Positions 54,068 to 63,628 of a DNA stretch of 64,000 nucleotides are shown piece after piece. A model generated the notes under the pieces. It did not search any database. It worked only from the letters and a program-made list of their open reading frames with translations, and was not told the origin of the DNA. A program made the position numbers and the translations under genes. The DNA comes from Desulfosporosinus youngiae DSM 17734 (GTDB lineage: Bacteria > Bacillota > Desulfitobacteriia > Desulfitobacteriales > Desulfitobacteriaceae). Location: the NCBI RefSeq assembly GCF_000244895.1, contig NZ_CM001441.1, forward strand, positions 1,632,226 to 1,696,225. The letters are read 5' to 3'. How positions within the stretch are numbered: the first letter of the stretch is position 1; each line of letters starts with the position of its first letter.

Positions 54068-55900
54068 ATGGAAGTTAAAGTACTCCCTAACCGAGTTATT
54101 AGAACTAATGAAAATGAAACATTAATGGAAGCCCTCACTCGTCATCAGCTGCCGGTCGAGAATATTTGCAATGGTCGCGGGACCTGCGGTAAGTGTAAAG
54201 TTCGAATCACTGGCAATCCATCCGCACCAAGTGCCCAGGATTTAGAGCATCTCACTGAGGTAGAAATTAAGGCAGGATTTCGCCTGGCTTGCAAGGTGAT
54301 TCCCCAAGAGGGAATGGTTATCGAACTGAATTTTGTAGAAAGTCAGGATCGCAAAGAAAGCGCCCTTTTAGGGATGAAAGTTTCAGCGTTAGACCCTGGA
54401 ATTGAAAAATTTTGTCTGACTCTCAGCAAGCCTTCACTAGAGGATGAGAGAGCAGACTTGGATCGTGTTCTGGATGCTCTGACTGCCATCACGGGCAGGA
54501 ATTATAATCGCCCGAGTTTGCCTGTCCTGAGAAAGGTATCCAACGTTTTGCGTGCGGATCAATTTGTTCTTACTGTAACTGTTTCTGAAAATGAGATTTT
54601 GGAGATCGAACCAGGAGATACTGCGCAGAGATTGTATGGGGTTGCAGTGGATATCGGGACAACCAGTGTAGGGCTGGCCTTATATGATTTGATCGCCGGT
54701 AACCTGCTCAAGGTTGTTTCCGTTGAGAATGAGCAGACTGCTTATGGTGCGGACGTAATTTCCCGGATTTCATTTGCAAAAGCAAGCTCGGAAAATGCTT
54801 TGACAATGCGCAATGCGGTTAGGAGAACCATTAATCACTTATTAAAAGAAATCGAGTCCAAAACCGGTGTGCCTAAAAACGAGATTGTTAAAATGACCAT
54901 TGTAGGCAACACTACCATGCATCACCTGTTACTCGCCTTGGATGTGTCTCATCTGGCGGTATCGCCCTTTGTCTCCGTTTGCAACAGACCGTTGGAATTC
55001 TCAGCGTTGGATTTAGGGCTGGAGATCAATTCCCAGGCTAAAGTTTTCCTGCTGCCAAATATCGGCAGCTTTGTCGGGGGGGATACCGTCGGGGCTATAG
55101 TCGGAGCGCCTGAGGTTCTGGGACAAGGAAATCATTTGCTCATTGATTTAGGTACTAATTGTGAACTGTTCCTGCATACAGATAAGATGATGCTGGCTTG
55201 TTCCACAGCGGCCGGACCGGCCTTTGAAGGGGCGGGGATAGCCTATGGCATGAGAGCGAAACAGGGAGCCATTGAAAGTGTAACCATCACAGAAAGCGGT
55301 GTTGACTGTAAAGTTATCGGCGAGCAGGAGCCAATTGGAATTTGCGGGTCCGGTCTGATTGAAGCCATCGATGAGATGCGTAAGGCTGGGGTCATTAATA
55401 AACAAGGAAAAATAAGTGTTCCGGAAACAGCAGACAAACTTTCCAATGAACTTCGCCAACGGATACGATCTGTCGAAAAGGGTCGTGAATTTGTCTTAGC
55501 TTATGGAACGGATCAAAGCGCGGATGTGACCATTAGTCAAAAAGATGTCGGGGAATTGCAGTTGGCTAAAGGAGCAGTCTGTGCCGGGATTAAAACCTTA
55601 GTAGAGATGGCTGGCATCAGCGTTGCGGAACTCGATTCGGTCACTTTATCGGGAACCTTTGCAACCTATCTCAAGGCTGACAACATCTTGAACATTGGTT
55701 TGGTACCGGATATTTCTCCGGAAAAAGTTAAGATGGTAGGAAATGCTGCTCATGTTGGAGCCATACGGGCCCTCCTGAATCACAAGGAAATGGATATGAC
55801 CCAAGAATTGTATAAGAAAATTCGTCACATTGAACTTGGGGGGAGTGCTAAATTCTCCAATTATTTCATGAATAGCATGTACCTGGAGCGATTAAGTTAA
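54068..55900 (+). CDS. Corrinoid protein reductive activator (RACo-like, 2Fe-2S plus ASKHA domain, DUF4445)
   Basis: 610 residues. The N-terminal [2Fe-2S] domain has Cys34, Cys40, Cys43 and Cys75. A linker precedes an ASKHA ATPase region (VAVDIGTTSVGLALYDL near residue 196, MTIVGNTTMHHLLL, LIDLGTNCELFLH, GICGSGLIEAI, LSGTFATYL). Proteins of this type use ATP to return inactive Co(II) corrinoid to Co(I). It would service the corrinoid proteins that pair with the neighbouring methyltransferase. Ribosome site CAGGAGG. Confidence 0.92.
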   Translation: MEVKVLPNRVIRTNENETLMEALTRHQLPVENICNGRGTCGKCKVRITGNPSAPSAQDLEHLTEVEIKAGFRLACKVIPQEGMVIELNFVESQDRKESALLGMKVSALDPGIEKFCLTLSKPSLEDERADLDRVLDALTAITGRNYNRPSLPVLRKVSNVLRADQFVLTVTVSENEILEIEPGDTAQRLYGVAVDIGTTSVGLALYDLIAGNLLKVVSVENEQTAYGADVISRISFAKASSENALTMRNAVRRTINHLLKEIESKTGVPKNEIVKMTIVGNTTMHHLLLALDVSHLAVSPFVSVCNRPLEFSALDLGLEINSQAKVFLLPNIGSFVGGDTVGAIVGAPEVLGQGNHLLIDLGTNCELFLHTDKMMLACSTAAGPAFEGAGIAYGMRAKQGAIESVTITESGVDCKVIGEQEPIGICGSGLIEAIDEMRKAGVINKQGKISVPETADKLSNELRQRIRSVEKGREFVLAYGTDQSADVTISQKDVGELQLAKGAVCAGIKTLVEMAGISVAELDSVTLSGTFATYLKADNILNIGLVPDISPEKVKMVGNAAHVGAIRALLNHKEMDMTQELYKKIRHIELGGSAKFSNYFMNSMYLERLS

Positions 55901-56020
55901 TTAAAAGTTGAGAAAAGACTGAATATGTCTTAAATTATTGGCCAAGAAGAGTTATAATGATTAGAGAATAAAAGGGCAATGTCCAAGAACTAATTGGTAA
56001 TAAGGGAGAGGAAATGTGTA

Positions 56021-57586
56021 ATGGAAAATAAATTCAAAGAATCGCTGCTTGACAAGAACACCCTATCTGTGACCTGGGAACTTGTACCTGGAAGAGGTGC
56101 CAATGAAAAAGCCCAGCAAACCGCGATTGCCTCGGCGGAACAAGCTGCTAAAGGCGGCAGGATTCATGCACTTACCATCACGGATAATCCCGGGGGTAAC
56201 CCGGCTATTCTGGCGGATTATTTGGGAATGGAAATCCTCAAATTGGGGATTGAACCATTAGTGCATTTTACATGTAAAGATAAAAACCGCAACCAAATGG
56301 AGAGTCAGCTCTATGCCTTAGATCGTGCAAAGGTTCGTAATCTTCTGGTTATGACGGGAGACTATACCTATTCCGGATTCAAGGGACGTCCCAAGCCGGT
56401 TTTTGACCTTGACCCCTCTAACACTCTGCAATTAATAACAGAGATGAATAAGGGTTTGGAAGTGCCGGGTATGAAGGGACCTACTTATCACGCACCCAGT
56501 GATTTTTTTGCAGGCGCGGCTGTTTCCCCCTTCAAATCCACAGAGGCCGAGCAAATGATCCAGTACTATAAGCTGAAAAAGAAAATCCAAGGCGGCGCGC
56601 AATTTATCGTTACCCAACTCGGTTATGATGCACGTAAATGTCACGAAGTTCTCCAGTTCCTGAAAGTTAACAAACTTGATGTTCCAGTTGTCGGAAATAT
56701 CTATGTTCTCCCCTATGGTGCTGCTAATGTTATGAACCAAAATAAGCTGCCTGGTTGTGTTGTCACTGACAAGCTGTTAGCAGAACTTAATGAAGAAAAG
56801 ACTGCCGCCGACAAAGGGGTCGGTCAGCGGATGCTGAGAGCTGCTAAAATGTATGCCTTTATGAAAGGCATGGGTTTTGCAGGTGTGCATATCGGCGGGC
56901 ATAATCTTAAATACGAGCAAGTGGAATACATCATTGATAAAGGAGAAGAACTCAGCGCGAATTGGCAGGATTACATTAAGGAGTTTGATTATCCTCAAAA
57001 CAATGGTTTCTATTACTTTGAAAAGGATGAAAAGACCGGCCTGAATACAGACCGGCCAGCCAACCGCAAGGGTCGGCCCTTAGATGCTCCTGCAGGTGCA
57101 ATGAACTCGCTGATGAGAGGGATGCACAGTTTAATGTTTACACCTAACAAGAAGCTCTTCCCTGTATTGCGCAGTATGTATCATGCCGCGGAAGGCAAGA
57201 AAAAAGCAGAGAAGAGACTTCACGCAGTTGAGCATATTGCCAAAGTTGTCATGCTCGATTGCAAGGATTGCGGTGATTGCGCTATTTTGGATATAGGTTA
57301 TCTTTGCCCAATGTCACAATGCCCTAAAAATCAACGTAATGGAGCCTGTGGCGGAAGCTTGGATGGCTGGTGTGAAGTTTTCCCGAAAGAGAAGAAATGC
57401 GTTTGGGTTAGAGCGTATGCAAGGCTTAAAAAGTATGGGGAAGAGCACACTCTAGATGTTCCTCCGGTACCGCCCGCTAACTGGGATTTATATCAGACTT
57501 CCTCATGGTCTAATTTCTACTTAGGAAAAGACCACTCAGCGCCTATTTTAGGGATCAAACGTCCGGAGAGCAAGATCAAGAAGTAA
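56021..57586 (+). CDS. Methylenetetrahydrofolate reductase with MetV-like C-terminal domain
   Basis: 521 residues. Residues about 1-300 are a MetF-type TIM barrel (LSVTWELVPGRGANEKAQQT, ALTITDNPGGNP, LLVMTGDYTYSGFKGRPKPVFDLD). Residues about 395-490 form the MTHFR-C/MetV cysteine cluster (CKDCGDCAILDIGYLCPMSQCP, GACGGSLDGWCEVF). The fusion of the two parts, usually separate MetF and MetV in acetogens, would couple methyl-THF oxidation to an iron-sulfur partner. Start at ATG 56021 with GGGAGAGG upstream. It follows the corrinoid activator by 120 bases. Confidence 0.9.
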   Translation: MENKFKESLLDKNTLSVTWELVPGRGANEKAQQTAIASAEQAAKGGRIHALTITDNPGGNPAILADYLGMEILKLGIEPLVHFTCKDKNRNQMESQLYALDRAKVRNLLVMTGDYTYSGFKGRPKPVFDLDPSNTLQLITEMNKGLEVPGMKGPTYHAPSDFFAGAAVSPFKSTEAEQMIQYYKLKKKIQGGAQFIVTQLGYDARKCHEVLQFLKVNKLDVPVVGNIYVLPYGAANVMNQNKLPGCVVTDKLLAELNEEKTAADKGVGQRMLRAAKMYAFMKGMGFAGVHIGGHNLKYEQVEYIIDKGEELSANWQDYIKEFDYPQNNGFYYFEKDEKTGLNTDRPANRKGRPLDAPAGAMNSLMRGMHSLMFTPNKKLFPVLRSMYHAAEGKKKAEKRLHAVEHIAKVVMLDCKDCGDCAILDIGYLCPMSQCPKNQRNGACGGSLDGWCEVFPKEKKCVWVRAYARLKKYGEEHTLDVPPVPPANWDLYQTSSWSNFYLGKDHSAPILGIKRPESKIKK

Positions 57587-57622
57587 TTATCAGATTAATT
57601 CATATTTTGGAGGAGCATATTT

Positions 57623-57940
57623 ATGGCGACAGGGGTAATCAAGGCCGGGATATGCGGCTTCACCATTAATGTGAAAGCCGTAGCCGGTGATAACCATAAA
57701 GTAAAATTGGAAATAACAAGTGATTGTCCGAATTACCAAAAAATAGCTAACGAATTAGATGAAATAGATGCCTTCCAAGAGATTTTTCAGAAACTTCATA
57801 TGGGGAAAGTGTATGAAGCCTTCGCCAAGCACAGCCCGCATCCAAGTTGCCCGGGAGTTTCCGGGATCATGAAAACGATTGAAGTTGCGGCTGGGTTAGC
57901 ACTGGCTCAAAATGCAAGTATCGAAATAACCAAGGAATAA
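57623..57940 (+). CDS. Small conserved protein of C1 loci (DUF6951-like)
   Basis: 105 residues, beginning TGVIKAGICGFTINVKAVAG with two conserved Cys-containing spots (SDCPNY and HPSCPGVSG). It is of the type found beside MetV-like genes. Function unknown; the cysteines could bind metal. The ribosome site TGGAGGAG precedes it, and it lies 36 bases after the reductase gene, so co-expression is likely. Confidence 0.7.
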   Translation: MATGVIKAGICGFTINVKAVAGDNHKVKLEITSDCPNYQKIANELDEIDAFQEIFQKLHMGKVYEAFAKHSPHPSCPGVSGIMKTIEVAAGLALAQNASIEITKE

Positions 57941-57960
57941 AAACTAAAGATTGATGCAGA

Positions 57961-58000
57961 AGGGGCTGTGCGAAAACTTTTTATCGTTTTATCACAGCCC
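57961..58000 (+). terminator. Terminator of the C1 gene cluster
   Basis: AGGGGCTGTG and CACAGCCC(T) arms with a 22-nt loop rich in A and T; a T-poor tail follows, so strength is uncertain. Confidence 0.6.
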
Positions 58001-58147
58001 TGCTTTCGTCCGGATAATCATGAACGAAAGACGTCCCACGTTTATCGTGAGAGAAGAATGCTTCTTGTTGCCTGTACCCACGTTGAATTAAAGATTTACC
58101 CTATGATATAATTTACAAGGAAGGAACTGGAATAGGAGAGAAAGCCC

Positions 58148-58726
58148 ATGAGTAAATCGGCCTTGACTCAAAGGGAGCATTATAATTATACGGATTACTT
58201 GTCCTGGGTTAATGGAAAACGCTGCGAGTTGATTGACGGTATTCCTGTGGATATGGCACCGGCACCTTCCCGCATGCACCAAAAGGTTTTGGGGGATCTC
58301 TATAACCAGTTCTACAATTTTCTAAAGAATAAACCTTGTGAAGTTTACATCGCTCCTTTCGATGTGCGATTGCCAAACTCAGGAGAACAAGACGAGACTT
58401 CCAGTACCGTCGTTCAACCCGATCTGGTAGTGGTCTGTGACCCTGAAAAATTGGACGACCGAGGGTGTAAAGGGGTTCCTGATTTAGTCATCGAGGTATT
58501 GTCGCCGGAAACAGCGAAAAAGGATCTTTCGATAAAATTGCACCTTTACGAGCGGACCGGTGTATCGCAATACTGGATTGTCCATCCGGTAGATAAAACG
58601 GTCATGGTTTTCATGCTGGATGAACGGAATCAGTACAGCAAGCCTAGTGTTTTTGGCGCAGGTGAACAAATAAGGGTCGAACAGCTTAATAGCTTAGTAA
58701 TAGACTTAGCCACTGTTTTTAAGTAA
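58148..58726 (+). CDS. Uma2-family (DUF820) putative endonuclease
   Basis: 192 residues, complete. NYTDYLSWVNGKRCELIDGIPV, the nuclease-core motif VVQPDLVVVCD, PDLVIEVLSPETAKKDLSIKL and YWIVHPVDKTV are typical of Uma2 proteins with a PD-(D/E)XK-like fold. Function unknown. A deleted relative lies at 11979. Ribosome site AGGAGAG. It has its own terminator downstream. Confidence 0.9.
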   Translation: MSKSALTQREHYNYTDYLSWVNGKRCELIDGIPVDMAPAPSRMHQKVLGDLYNQFYNFLKNKPCEVYIAPFDVRLPNSGEQDETSSTVVQPDLVVVCDPEKLDDRGCKGVPDLVIEVLSPETAKKDLSIKLHLYERTGVSQYWIVHPVDKTVMVFMLDERNQYSKPSVFGAGEQIRVEQLNSLVIDLATVFK

Positions 58727-58742
58727 GCTATTCTTATAGTTT

Positions 58743-58770
58743 AGATCTGCAGTATTGCAGATCTTTTTTG
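58743..58770 (+). terminator. Terminator of the Uma2 gene
   Basis: AGATCTGCA-GTAT-TGCAGATCT followed by TTTTTT, a classical intrinsic terminator. Confidence 0.9.
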
Positions 58771-58800
58771 GTGCGCCGGGCAGTTCTATTTGTGATGAAA

Positions 58801-58850
58801 AACAGGGGACAGGTATATCGTTTCGAAACGATGTACCTGTCCCCCTGTTT
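58801..58850. terminator. Long hairpin at the 3' end of glnN
   Basis: AACAGGGG-ACAGGTATATCGTT and its near-perfect complement, with TTCGAA in the centre, flanked by A and T runs. It lies between two convergent genes and works as a bidirectional terminator. The GGGGACAGGT core recurs in long hairpins in related genomes as I recall it, so it may be a dispersed repeat. Confidence 0.75.
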
Positions 58851-58887
58851 TTTTCCTTATTAAACACCTTCTGGTAACTGATGAGGT

Positions 58888-60981
58888 TTAAAGCATATAT
58901 AACATTTGAGCATAGGTGGGCAGTGGCCAAAGCTCTGCATCTATCATGGTTTCGAGCTTATCTCCATCCGTTCTAAGGGCCTTCATGCCCCGAAAGACGA
59001 CGTCACGGTAATAGACCCCTTTAGCGTAAGCATCATCAGGGACAGAGGCTGAACCTTGAATATCTTTTTCCAGAGCATCTAAGTTTGATCTGAAGGAAGT
59101 CAGGGTCGAACAAAGATCTATCAGAAGGTTTTCCTGGACGGATATATCGACAGCGCTTGAGGCAGATTTAATAGCATTGATGGAACCTGCCAGCTGAGCA
59201 GAATACTTGACGGCTGCTGGAATAATCAGATGTTTGGCCATGTCAATCATAGTCAGAGCCTCAATGTTAATCTGTTTGCAATATCTCTCCAGGTTAATCT
59301 CATAACGTGATTCCAGCTCGGTCCGGTTCAAAACGCCATGTTTCTTATACAATTCGACGGTTGATTCACGCAGAAGAACAAGGGCAGCATCAACAGTGGA
59401 CGTTATATTGGGAAGTCCTCGTTTAGCGGCCTCTTCAACCCATTCCGCGCCGTAGCCATTACCATCAAATAGAATCCGTTTGTGGTTGGCAACGGTTCCC
59501 TTTAGAAGTTCGAGAAGAGCTTGATCGAAGTTTTCTGCTTGCTCCAGGCGATCAGCGAACTGGGAGAAGACTTCCGCAAAAATAGTGTTGAGCACTACGT
59601 TGGGACCTGAAATGGATTGAGAGGAGGCTACCATTCGGAACTCAAATTTGTTTCCGGTAAAGGCGAAAGGAGAGGTTCGATTTCGATCCGTTGAATCTTT
59701 ATGGAAGGCAGGCAGAGTTTCTACGCCGCTGGCCATCTTTCCTCCTTGGAGGGAACGTGTGATTCCTCCATTTTGCAATTGTTCAAGGATATCTGTGAGT
59801 TGATCACCAAGGAAGATTGAGATAATTGCGGGAGGAGCTTCGTTGGCCCCGAGACGGTGGTCATTACCCGGCATGGCGGCGGAGACCCGCAATAGTTCAG
59901 CATAATCGTCAACGGCTTTAATAATAGCGCAAAGAATAGTAAGAAATTGAAAATTCTCATGGGGGTTATGACCGGGGTCAAGGAGGTTCAGACCATCATC
60001 GGTAGACATTGACCAGTTGTTGTGTTTACCGGAACCATTGACTCCGGCAAAGGGTTTTTCATGAAGCAAGCACACCATGTCATGGCGGAGAGCAACTTTT
60101 TTCATGCTGTCCATAACGAGTTGGTTATGGTCGGTTGCGATATTGGTTGTCCCGAAGATCGGTGCCAGTTCAAATTGACCAGGCGCCACTTCATTATGCT
60201 GGGTTTTAGCCAGAACACCCAGTTTCCACAACTCAATATTTAAATCATGCATAAAAGCAGCAACCCGCGCTTTTAAGCTTCCAAAGTAATGATCATCCAT
60301 TTCCTGCCCTTTGGGGGGCATAGCTCCGAATAGGGTCCGTCCGCTAAGCATGAGATCTAAGCGTTTGTCGTAGAATTTTTTATCGATCAGGAAATACTCC
60401 TGCTCTGCTCCGACCGTACTGGTGACCTGAGTCGTTGTCGTATTACCAAAGAGCCGCAAGATTCGTAGGGCTTGCTTGGAAAGAGCCTGCATAGAACGCA
60501 GAAGCGGGGTTTTCTTGTCAAGTGCTTCCCCTGTATAGGAGCAGAAGGCTGTAGGGATACATAAGGTCAAGATACCGGCATCTTCTTTCAGAAAAGCGGG
60601 AGAGGTACAGTCCCAAGATGTGTACCCTCTCGCTTCAAAGGTAGCGCGTATGCCGCCATTTGGGAAGGAGGAGGCATCCGGCTCGCCTTGAATCAGTTCC
60701 TTACCCGAGAATTCCATGCCTACCAGACCATGCATAGTCGGTGAGATAAAGGAATCATGTTTCTCCGCGGTAATGCCGGTTAAGGGCTGAAACCAGTGAG
60801 TAAAATGTGTTGCGCCCTTTTCAATTGCCCAATCTTTCATGGCGTTAGCCACTGTTTCGGCGACACTTGGATCAAGCGGAAGTCCGCCTTCGATTGTTTT
60901 ACGTAACGATTTATAGGTTGCTTTCGGTAAACGTTTTCTCATCACGGCATCGTTAAAGACATTTTGTCCAAAAATATCCAT
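58888..60981 (-). CDS. glnN: Glutamine synthetase type III
   Basis: 697 residues, the length of GSIII (about 700) rather than GSI (about 450). [20 protein letters not shown] at the N-terminus, [39 protein letters not shown] and [18 protein letters not shown] are family hallmarks; the last holds active-site residues. It makes glutamine from glutamate, ammonia and ATP. Ammonia release by the ethanolamine lyase upstream may be linked. Upstream on the minus strand is a leader with a terminator-like structure (61022-61074). Ribosome site GGAAGGGG. Confidence 0.95.
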   Translation of the reverse strand: MDIFGQNVFNDAVMRKRLPKATYKSLRKTIEGGLPLDPSVAETVANAMKDWAIEKGATHFTHWFQPLTGITAEKHDSFISPTMHGLVGMEFSGKELIQGEPDASSFPNGGIRATFEARGYTSWDCTSPAFLKEDAGILTLCIPTAFCSYTGEALDKKTPLLRSMQALSKQALRILRLFGNTTTTQVTSTVGAEQEYFLIDKKFYDKRLDLMLSGRTLFGAMPPKGQEMDDHYFGSLKARVAAFMHDLNIELWKLGVLAKTQHNEVAPGQFELAPIFGTTNIATDHNQLVMDSMKKVALRHDMVCLLHEKPFAGVNGSGKHNNWSMSTDDGLNLLDPGHNPHENFQFLTILCAIIKAVDDYAELLRVSAAMPGNDHRLGANEAPPAIISIFLGDQLTDILEQLQNGGITRSLQGGKMASGVETLPAFHKDSTDRNRTSPFAFTGNKFEFRMVASSQSISGPNVVLNTIFAEVFSQFADRLEQAENFDQALLELLKGTVANHKRILFDGNGYGAEWVEEAAKRGLPNITSTVDAALVLLRESTVELYKKHGVLNRTELESRYEINLERYCKQINIEALTMIDMAKHLIIPAAVKYSAQLAGSINAIKSASSAVDISVQENLLIDLCSTLTSFRSNLDALEKDIQGSASVPDDAYAKGVYYRDVVFRGMKALRTDGDKLETMIDAELWPLPTYAQMLYML

Positions 60982-61021
60982 TGTTTGATTTCCCCTTCCT
61001 ATGTGTTGTCATGGTAATAAC

Positions 61022-61074
61022 AAAAAGACGCCCTCAAAGATTATTCCTTAATCTTCAAGGAGCGCCATTGCTCC
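61022..61074 (-). promoter_or_regulatory. Leader attenuator of glnN
   Basis: Read on the minus strand, GGAGC-AATGGC-GCTCC (61059-61074) forms a 5-bp hairpin. It overlaps a longer terminator stem made from CGCTCCTTGAAGATTA and TAATCTTTGAGGGCG (G-U pairs included) with the tail TCTTTTTG. The two folds are mutually exclusive, as in attenuation. The six-base loop has A1 and G4, as in ANTAR-target loops, but a clear second hexaloop is not seen. Confidence 0.5.
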
Positions 61075-61089
61075 GTTGGAATATACTTT

Positions 61090-61118
61090 AATTTAACACT
61101 TTATTAGTCATCTGACAA
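61090..61118 (-). promoter_or_regulatory. Promoter of glnN
   Basis: On the minus strand TTGTCA (plus 61113-61118) and TAAATT (plus 61090-61095) are 17 bases apart. This is a plausible sigma-A promoter that would start the RNA just before the leader hairpins. Confidence 0.5.
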
Positions 61119-61188
61119 GAGAATTTTACTAAAAATACTGTATAAAAAAGAAAACAGAAATATGAAAATTTTATTGAAGGAATTATAA

Positions 61189-61219
61189 CTGAATTATCGA
61201 ACTAATATATATAATTCAG
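61189..61219. promoter_or_regulatory. Inverted repeat before the sensor kinase gene
   Basis: CTGAATTAT and ATAATTCAG, perfect 9-bp arms with a 13-base gap, 25 bases before the start codon. Possibly an operator or a leader hairpin. Confidence 0.4.
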
Positions 61220-61243
61220 ATATTTCAAGGAGGGAATAGGCAT

Positions 61244-62836
61244 TTGAATAGGCCCCATTTGAAATTGGGAACCAAGATAGCTATTCTCTCATTTTTCTTA
61301 ATCTTATTATCGGTCTTTTTGGCCGGAGTAATTATTGTCAACCGGATTTCAGACAAAATGGAACAGGAAATCGGATACCGAGCGATAGCTATTGCCCGAA
61401 CAGTGGCTCAATTACAGGATATACAGGAAAATCTGGGTGCCGAGCAGGGTTCTAAGGTGATCCAGCCCCTCGCTGAGCGGATTCGTATTGCAACCGGGGT
61501 AGAGTATATTGTGGTCTTTGATATGAAACGAATGCGCTATTCCCATCCCTATTTAGATCGAATCGGTACAATCTTTAATGACGGGGATGAGGGGCCGTCT
61601 CTGCAAAGAAAAGAATATCTTTCTCAGGCAGTCGGGGTATTAGGTCCGTCTATACGGGCTTTCGTACCGGTACTTGCCGATGAAGGCACCCGTCAAGTCG
61701 GGGTAGTAGCGGTCGGAATTCTGGTTCCTACAATAAAAGACATTATCAGTACCCTGAGAATCCAGCTGTATTCTTCCTTAATAATGGTATTGAGCTTGGG
61801 AATCCTGGGTTCTTTCTATTTGGCAAGCAATATTAAAAAGAATATGTTTTTCCTTGAACCCAATGAAATCGCGAGGATGTTAGAAGAACGGGTGGCTATT
61901 TTTCAAGCAATGGATGAAGGGGTCGTTGCCTTGAATATGGAAAACCAGATTACAGTCATTAACCAAAAAGCCTGTCACATCGCCGGAATTACTAAAAATG
62001 TAATCGGAGTCCATTTGAACGACCTCGAAGTACTTTCCGTTCTTAATGATCTTCCTGAAGCAAGAGATTCTTCGGAAACCATGGAACTTCTCCTGAATCA
62101 GACCTGGGTAATTATCAATTTTTTGCCGGTTAAAGTGAAGGATCAGATTGTAGGGCAAGTGATAACTATAAAAGACAAAACAGAAGTGCGTAAAATGGCG
62201 GAGGAATTAACAGGTGTCAGGACGTTTATAGAAGCTCTAAGAGTACAAAATCATGAGTCATTAAATAAATTGCATACGATTGCGGGTCTTATCCAGTTAA
62301 ACAGAGTACAGGAAGCGATGGAGTATGTTTACAACGTAACAGCGGAACAACAGGAAGTGACCAGATTTTTAAGTCAGAATATCAAACACCCAAGTGTCGC
62401 GGGTTTACTTTTAGGAAAGTATAACCGGGGAAAAGAACTAAAAGTCGATGTTTTATTTGAGCATGATTCCAGTTTGGGAGAATTGCCGGAGAGTATTGAT
62501 AGTACTGCGTTGACGATTATTTTAGGAAATTTATTGGAAAATGCTATGGAAGCGGTTGTGGGAAAAGAATTATGTGAGGTGCATTGCCGTATAAAGCAAG
62601 AGGATACAGTTTTGATTTTCAGCGTTGAAGATACTGGGGGAGGAATCCCCCCGGAGGATCAGATGAAAGTATTTCAATGGGGATTTTCAACGAAAGGAAC
62701 CGGAAATCGCGGGATTGGTCTTCCTCTGGTTAAACAGACTATAGAAAGGCTTGGGGGGACGATAGAACTTGAGTCCGGAAACTGGGGGACGCGCTTCGGC
62801 GTCAGGCTGCCTCTTAAAGGTGCACATTTATTATAG
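61244..62836 (+). CDS. Sensor histidine kinase, CitA/DcuS family
   Basis: 530 residues. A first membrane helix (about 11-34), an extracytoplasmic Cache/PAS sensor (about 35-165) with the RMRYSHPYLDRIGT motif typical of DcuS/CitA, a second helix (about 170-192), a cytoplasmic PAS domain (about 210-310) and the SpoOB-like kinase core with phospho-acceptor His337 (RVQNHESLNKLHTI). ATPase motifs NLLENAMEAV and DTGGGIPPED follow. It probably senses C4-dicarboxylates or citrate. Start TTG 61244 with CAAGGAGGG upstream. The response regulator gene lies 45 bases downstream. Confidence 0.93.
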   Translation: MNRPHLKLGTKIAILSFFLILLSVFLAGVIIVNRISDKMEQEIGYRAIAIARTVAQLQDIQENLGAEQGSKVIQPLAERIRIATGVEYIVVFDMKRMRYSHPYLDRIGTIFNDGDEGPSLQRKEYLSQAVGVLGPSIRAFVPVLADEGTRQVGVVAVGILVPTIKDIISTLRIQLYSSLIMVLSLGILGSFYLASNIKKNMFFLEPNEIARMLEERVAIFQAMDEGVVALNMENQITVINQKACHIAGITKNVIGVHLNDLEVLSVLNDLPEARDSSETMELLLNQTWVIINFLPVKVKDQIVGQVITIKDKTEVRKMAEELTGVRTFIEALRVQNHESLNKLHTIAGLIQLNRVQEAMEYVYNVTAEQQEVTRFLSQNIKHPSVAGLLLGKYNRGKELKVDVLFEHDSSLGELPESIDSTALTIILGNLLENAMEAVVGKELCEVHCRIKQEDTVLIFSVEDTGGGIPPEDQMKVFQWGFSTKGTGNRGIGLPLVKQTIERLGGTIELESGNWGTRFGVRLPLKGAHLL

Positions 62837-62881
62837 AGCGTATGGAACTATACGTGAAGGTTCTAAAAGGAGGAGAAACTT

Positions 62882-63577
62882 ATGAATCCAATTGACTTAG
62901 TCTTAGTAGAAGATGATCCCATGGTGATGGAAGTCAATGAGGGATTTGTTAAACGAATCGGCGGATTTCGAATTTGCGGTAAAGCAAAGACAGGAAAAGG
63001 AGCCTTAGAACTTATTCAAGAGTTAAGACCGCATTTGGTAATTTTAGACATTTACCTGCCGGATTGCAATGGTATTCAAATACTTCGGGAAATAAGACGT
63101 CAGGGGATACCTACCGATATTATTTTGATTACGGCAGCTCAAGATGTGGCAACTGTTCAAGCCGGTTTACATTTCGGCATCGTAGACTATATCATCAAAC
63201 CCTTTAAATTTGAACGGATCGAAGCCGCCCTGAACAATTATCGCTCCTATGCCGAACAATTCAGAAATCGGGGAGAAATGAATCAAGAAGATTTAGACCG
63301 CCTGATCAAAATTCTGCCCAGTCAGGAAAGTTATTACAGAAAGAGCCGTGAACCATTGCCCAAAGGATTGCGGGAGATTACTCTTCAGCAAGTTTATAAT
63401 TTCCTTAAAGAGAGACAAGTCGGGCTCTCAGCGGAGGAAGTCGCTGAAGGGGCGGGTCTGGCACGGGTCACCGCCCGAAGGTATTTAGAGTATCTGGAAA
63501 AAATCGATCAAGTTCTACTGGAAACTCAATACGGATCTGTGGGCAGGCCGATTAACAAATACAAAATTGTACTTTAG
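62882..63577 (+). CDS. Response regulator, CitB/DcuR family
   Basis: 231 residues. Receiver domain (1-120) with acidic pair Asp11-Asp12, phospho-acceptor Asp56 (VILDIYLPD), Thr in LITAAQ and Lys in IIKPFKFER. The C-terminal part (about 160-231) is a helix-turn-helix of the CitB type (LSAEEVAEGAGLARVTARRYLEYL). It pairs with the upstream kinase and most likely activates the TRAP transporter gene downstream, possibly through the 9-bp repeats at 63593. Confidence 0.95.
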   Translation: MNPIDLVLVEDDPMVMEVNEGFVKRIGGFRICGKAKTGKGALELIQELRPHLVILDIYLPDCNGIQILREIRRQGIPTDIILITAAQDVATVQAGLHFGIVDYIIKPFKFERIEAALNNYRSYAEQFRNRGEMNQEDLDRLIKILPSQESYYRKSREPLPKGLREITLQQVYNFLKERQVGLSAEEVAEGAGLARVTARRYLEYLEKIDQVLLETQYGSVGRPINKYKIVL

Positions 63578-63592
63578 AGTACAATTTTTTTT
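63563..63592 (+). terminator. Terminator after the response regulator gene
   Basis: AAAATTGTAC-TTTAGA-GTACAATTTT with a T run. The stem begins within the last codons of the gene. Confidence 0.85.
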
Positions 63593-63628
63593 ATTAGACC
63601 AATAAGACCAGAAACATCAATAGGACCA
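63593..63628 (+). promoter_or_regulatory. Four tandem 9-bp repeats before the TRAP transporter gene
   Basis: ATTAGACCA, ATAAGACCA, GAAACATCA and ATAGGACCA follow each other without gaps, consensus ATAAGACCA; the third is degenerate. They end 6 bases before a possible -35 box (TTGAGA, 63635-63640; -10 TAAACT, 63658-63663, spacing 17). The position suits an activator site, most simply for the CitB-like regulator encoded just upstream. Confidence 0.6.

Noticed and set aside
61059-61074. ANTAR-responsive element in the glnN leader
   Set aside because: Only one suitable hexaloop was found; the class needs two. Kept as a general attenuator instead.
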